From: Xanthobacteraceae bacterium
GTDB lineage: Bacteria; Pseudomonadota; Alphaproteobacteria; Rhizobiales; Xanthobacteraceae
Direction: 5' to 3'
Assembly (NCBI GenBank): GCA_025929595.1
Contig: JAICQA010000086.1
Location: 1 to 9,183, forward strand
Length of the DNA stretch: 9,183 bases
The stretch's first letter is position 1; every line of letters starts with the position of its first letter. A model generated the notes under the pieces. It searched no databases and was not told where the DNA came from. It was given only the letters and a program-made list of their open reading frames with translations. This document shows positions 7,557-9,183 of this stretch, piece after piece. Made by a program: the position numbers and the translations under genes.

Positions 7557-8075
7557 TTATTCCGTGACGGGCTCGCCCACGCGGCGCAGGCGCACGACCA
7601 CGTCGACGCGCGCCACTTCGTAGCCTTCCGGCGGCGTCGGCAGCTTGTCCACGAGCAGCTCGGCACCCGGAATGTCGACCAGGTTGTTGTCGCCCTCGAC
7701 ATAGAAGTGATGGTGCTCGGACGAGTTGGTGTCGAAATAGGTCTTGGAGCCGTCGACCGCGACTTCGCGCAGGAGCCCCACTTCGGTGAACTGATGCAGC
7801 GTGTTGTAGACGGTCGCGAGCGACACCGGGAAGCGCGCGTGGACCGCTTCCTCATGCAGCGCTTCGGCGGTGAGGTGCCGGTCCCCCCGGGCGAACAGGA
7901 GCCAGCCGAGTGCGAGCCGCTGCCGCGTCGGGCGCAGGCCTACTTCACGCAGCATCTCGCGCACGTCATGGAACGGGCAGCCCGTTCGCCGTCCGGCCGC
8001 AGGCTGCACGCGCAGGCGATCGACCGGAAGTTCCGTGGGATGCTCGAAAACCAGTCGGCGCGGAGTCTCGTTCAT
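7557..8075 (-). CDS. irr: Iron response regulator Irr (Fur family, heme-responsive)
   Basis: Irr is a Fur-family DNA-binding protein that controls iron and heme genes in Rhizobiales. In Bradyrhizobium it accumulates when iron is low and is degraded when it binds heme. In the 172-residue form chosen here, the heme regulatory motif GCPFHD (Cys33, Pro34, His36) precedes the winged helix. The DNA-binding part runs from about VREMLREVGLRPTRQRLALG through VSLATVYNTLHQFTEVGLL (38-102). The dimerisation part contains the histidine cluster SEHHHFYVEG (His121-123), known in Irr as a second heme or metal site. The presence of the GCP motif places this with the Bradyrhizobium-type Irr rather than the Rhizobium type that lacks it. 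The longest frame starts at 8234, but the ATG at 8075 gives the expected length (about 163 in B. japonicum), and the best promoter candidate begins transcription near 8168, downstream of that longer start. The ribosome-binding site is weak (CGGAC). The gene is divergent from fabA. Confidence 0.93.
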   Translation of the reverse strand: MNETPRRLVFEHPTELPVDRLRVQPAAGRRTGCPFHDVREMLREVGLRPTRQRLALGWLLFARGDRHLTAEALHEEAVHARFPVSLATVYNTLHQFTEVGLLREVAVDGSKTYFDTNSSEHHHFYVEGDNNLVDIPGAELLVDKLPTPPEGYEVARVDVVVRLRRVGEPVTE

Positions 8076-8174
8076 GATCGGTCCGTGTAACGCAAAGGCA
8101 AAAAAGACAAAACGCGAAGTCATTCCGGCAGCCTCCGGTCTCCCGGCCGCGGTCGAAACGCCTATCTGTCCCTT

Positions 8175-8203
8175 ATGATACGAACCCGGACGCCGCGATG
8201 CAA
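8175..8203 (-). promoter_or_regulatory. Candidate irr promoter
   Basis: On the minus strand TTGCAT (8198-8203) is followed after 17 bases by TATCAT (8175-8180), a 5-of-6 match to the -10 consensus. The start of transcription would fall near 8168, leaving a leader of about 90 bases before the irr ATG at 8075. I saw no clear AT-rich Irr-box (ICE) palindrome in this region. Confidence 0.45.
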
Positions 8204-8215
8204 GAACGCCGGATT

Positions 8216-8233
8216 TGACGGCTTTTCCCGTCA
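8216..8233. promoter_or_regulatory. Inverted repeat TGACGG-N6-CCGTCA, possible operator
   Basis: A perfect 6-bp inverted repeat with a 6-base spacer (CTTTTC) lies between the irr and fabA promoter candidates, 16 bases upstream of the fabA -35 box at 8250. Its size and position suit a dimeric regulator binding site. It could also be a chance hairpin; no regulator can be named from the sequence. Confidence 0.4.
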
Positions 8234-8249
8234 TACGGGTGCCCGGTCG

Positions 8250-8280
8250 TTGACTTTCGGTGCCTGACCCCCTGTGTTAG
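8250..8280 (+). promoter_or_regulatory. Candidate fabA-fabB promoter
   Basis: TTGACT at 8250-8255 is a good -35 element. The best -10 is TGTTAG at 8275-8280, a weak match after a long 19-base spacer. Transcription would start near 8287, leaving about 30 bases before the fabA ATG at 8319. This argues against the longer reading frame starting with GTG at 8274. Confidence 0.45.
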
Positions 8281-8318
8281 GAACCGTTAACAAGCCAAAA
8301 CACGGAACCCGCCGAGGC

Positions 8319-8849
8319 ATGAGCGAGAAGAAATCGAGTTTTGACTACGAGGACCTGCTTGCCTGCGGCCGCGGCGAACTGTTTGGGCCCGGCAATGCCC
8401 AGTTGCCGCTGCCCCCGATGCTGATGTTCGACCGCATTTCGGAGATATCCGAGGCGGGCGGCGAGTACGGCAAGGGCTTGATCCGTGCCGAGCTGAGGGT
8501 GAAACCGGACCTCTGGTTCTTTGGCTGCCACTTCAAGGGCGACCCGGTGATGCCGGGCTGCCTCGGCCTCGATGCGCTGTGGCAGATGCTGGGCTTCTAC
8601 CTAGGCTGGCTCGGCTCGCAGGGCCGTGGCCGGGCACTCGGTCTCGGCGAGCTCAAGTTGCAAGGCCAAATCCTGCCCACGATCAAGAGCGTCGTTTACG
8701 GCATCGAGATCAAGCGCATCATGCGCTCGAAGCTCGTGCTGGGCATTGCCGACGGCTGGCTCTCGGCCGATGGCGAAGTGATCTACCGGGCGGCCGATCT
8801 GAAGGTCGGCTTGTTCCGCGACGAGGCGCCGGCGGCGGCAGGCGCCTGA
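8319..8849 (+). CDS. fabA: Bifunctional 3-hydroxydecanoyl-ACP dehydratase/isomerase
   Basis: FabA dehydrates 3-hydroxydecanoyl-ACP and isomerises trans-2- to cis-3-decenoyl-ACP, the step that creates the double bond in anaerobic unsaturated fatty acid synthesis in the cytoplasm. The 176-residue protein closely follows E. coli FabA (172 residues). The single hot-dog domain carries the catalytic pair His71 in WFFGCHFKGDPVMPG and Asp85 in CLGLDALWQM. Downstream are the conserved GFYLGWLG (93-100), GRALGLGELKLQGQ-like and ADLKVGLF blocks. The retained FYLGWLG tunnel sequence and close overall match favour FabA over the non-isomerising FabZ, which is shorter and lacks these blocks. The start chosen at 8319 matches the family N terminus (MSEKKSSFDYEDLL); GAGG lies very close before it, so initiation is not textbook. 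fabB follows after 62 bp in the same direction, and the two almost certainly form one operon. Confidence 0.97.
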   Translation: MSEKKSSFDYEDLLACGRGELFGPGNAQLPLPPMLMFDRISEISEAGGEYGKGLIRAELRVKPDLWFFGCHFKGDPVMPGCLGLDALWQMLGFYLGWLGSQGRGRALGLGELKLQGQILPTIKSVVYGIEIKRIMRSKLVLGIADGWLSADGEVIYRAADLKVGLFRDEAPAAAGA

Positions 8850-8901
8850 GCCGGGAGGCGGGCGCCGAGCGTCCCTGCCTTCCAGACTGAAACGAAATTG
8901 C

Positions 8902-8905
8902 GAGG
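8902..8905 (+). promoter_or_regulatory. Shine-Dalgarno GAGG for fabB
   Basis: GAGG lies six bases before the ATG at 8912. A GTG immediately upstream in the same frame (8909) would leave only three bases, so the ATG is preferred. Confidence 0.6.
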
Positions 8906-8911
8906 CTAGTG

Positions 8912-9183
8912 ATGCGGCGTGTCGTCGTGACGGGCATGGGGATCGTCTCCTCCATCGGCAACAACACCCAGGAAGTCTTGGCCAGCCTGCGCGAGGCCAA
9001 GAGCGGCATCTCTTTTGCCGACGATTACGCGAAGCTCAATTTCCGCTGTCAGGTCCACGGCGCGCCGACGCTCGACCCGAGCGGCACCGTCGATCGCCGC
9101 GCCATGCGCTTTCACGGCGGCGGCACCGCGTGGAACCATGTCGCGATGGATCAGGCGATCCGCGACGCGGGGCTCGAGGAAAA
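8912..9183 (+). CDS. fabB: Beta-ketoacyl-ACP synthase I, N-terminal part (3' end outside window)
   Basis: FabB condenses cis-3-decenoyl-ACP and longer acyl-ACPs with malonyl-ACP, and so elongates the unsaturated chain made by FabA. Only the first 90 codons are in the window. They begin MRRVVVTGMGIVSSIGNNTQEVLASLR, the typical start of KAS I, followed by AKSGISF, the family-type VDRRAMRFHGGGTAWNHVAMDQA and AIRDAGLEE. The catalytic Cys-His-His residues are further downstream and cannot be checked. FabF is the main alternative, but the IGNN-x-x-EVLASL-x-x-x-x-SGI block and the position right after fabA favour FabB. The frame is open to the window end. Confidence 0.93.
   Translation, partial: MRRVVVTGMGIVSSIGNNTQEVLASLREAKSGISFADDYAKLNFRCQVHGAPTLDPSGTVDRRAMRFHGGGTAWNHVAMDQAIRDAGLEE

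Noticed and set aside
8076..8318. Looked for an Irr-box/ICE or other named riboswitch in the irr-fabA gap
   Set aside because: No AT-rich palindrome or riboswitch-like structure was recognisable; only promoter-like elements and the TGACGG/CCGTCA repeat were seen.

Overview
This is a GC-rich chromosomal window that looks like an alphaproteobacterium of the order Hyphomicrobiales (Rhizobiales), closest in style to Bradyrhizobium, Rhodopseudomonas or the Xanthobacteraceae. The evidence is an Irr-type Fur regulator with a GCPFHD heme motif, placed divergently from fabA-fabB, together with GC-rich REP-like hairpins in intergenic gaps. The taxon is an inference from gene content; no search was possible.

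Layout. Positions 2-1114 hold the 3' part of gyrB (+). It converges on a minus-strand pair: a DHA2-type MFS exporter (1111-2766) preceded by glutaminase glsA (2822-3814), probably one transcript from a promoter at 3904-3932. Next, also on the minus strand, is an exported metallo-beta-lactamase-fold protein with an altered metal-ligand motif (3967-4791). Divergent from it is a MoeB/ThiF-type adenylyltransferase (4895-5698, +). This converges on a D-2-hydroxyacid dehydrogenase of the glyoxylate/hydroxypyruvate reductase type (5802-6800, -), and a nested REP-like palindrome fills the gap between them. Divergent from the dehydrogenase is an exported protein with two SH3-like domains (6967-7494, +), which converges on irr (7557-8075, -) across a single REP-like hairpin. 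The irr-fabA intergenic region carries divergent promoter candidates and a TGACGG/CCGTCA inverted repeat, followed by fabA (8319-8849, +) and the start of fabB (8912 to the window end, +).

How the genes work together. FabA and FabB form the anaerobic unsaturated-fatty-acid branch and are surely co-transcribed. Irr is a heme-sensing iron regulator that shares their upstream region. GlsA and the MFS protein are probably co-expressed; a link between glutamine deamidation and export is only a guess. The other genes look like independent housekeeping or accessory units. Several starts were moved downstream of the longest possible ORF, because ribosome-binding sites, signal peptides or promoters fit the inner start better.

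I found no CRISPR array, tRNA, rRNA, insertion sequence, phage gene or defence system. The window is mostly ordinary core chromosome. The points most worth a second look are the two related REP-like elements (one with compensatory changes), the divergent active site of the MBL protein, and the operator-like palindrome between irr and fabA.
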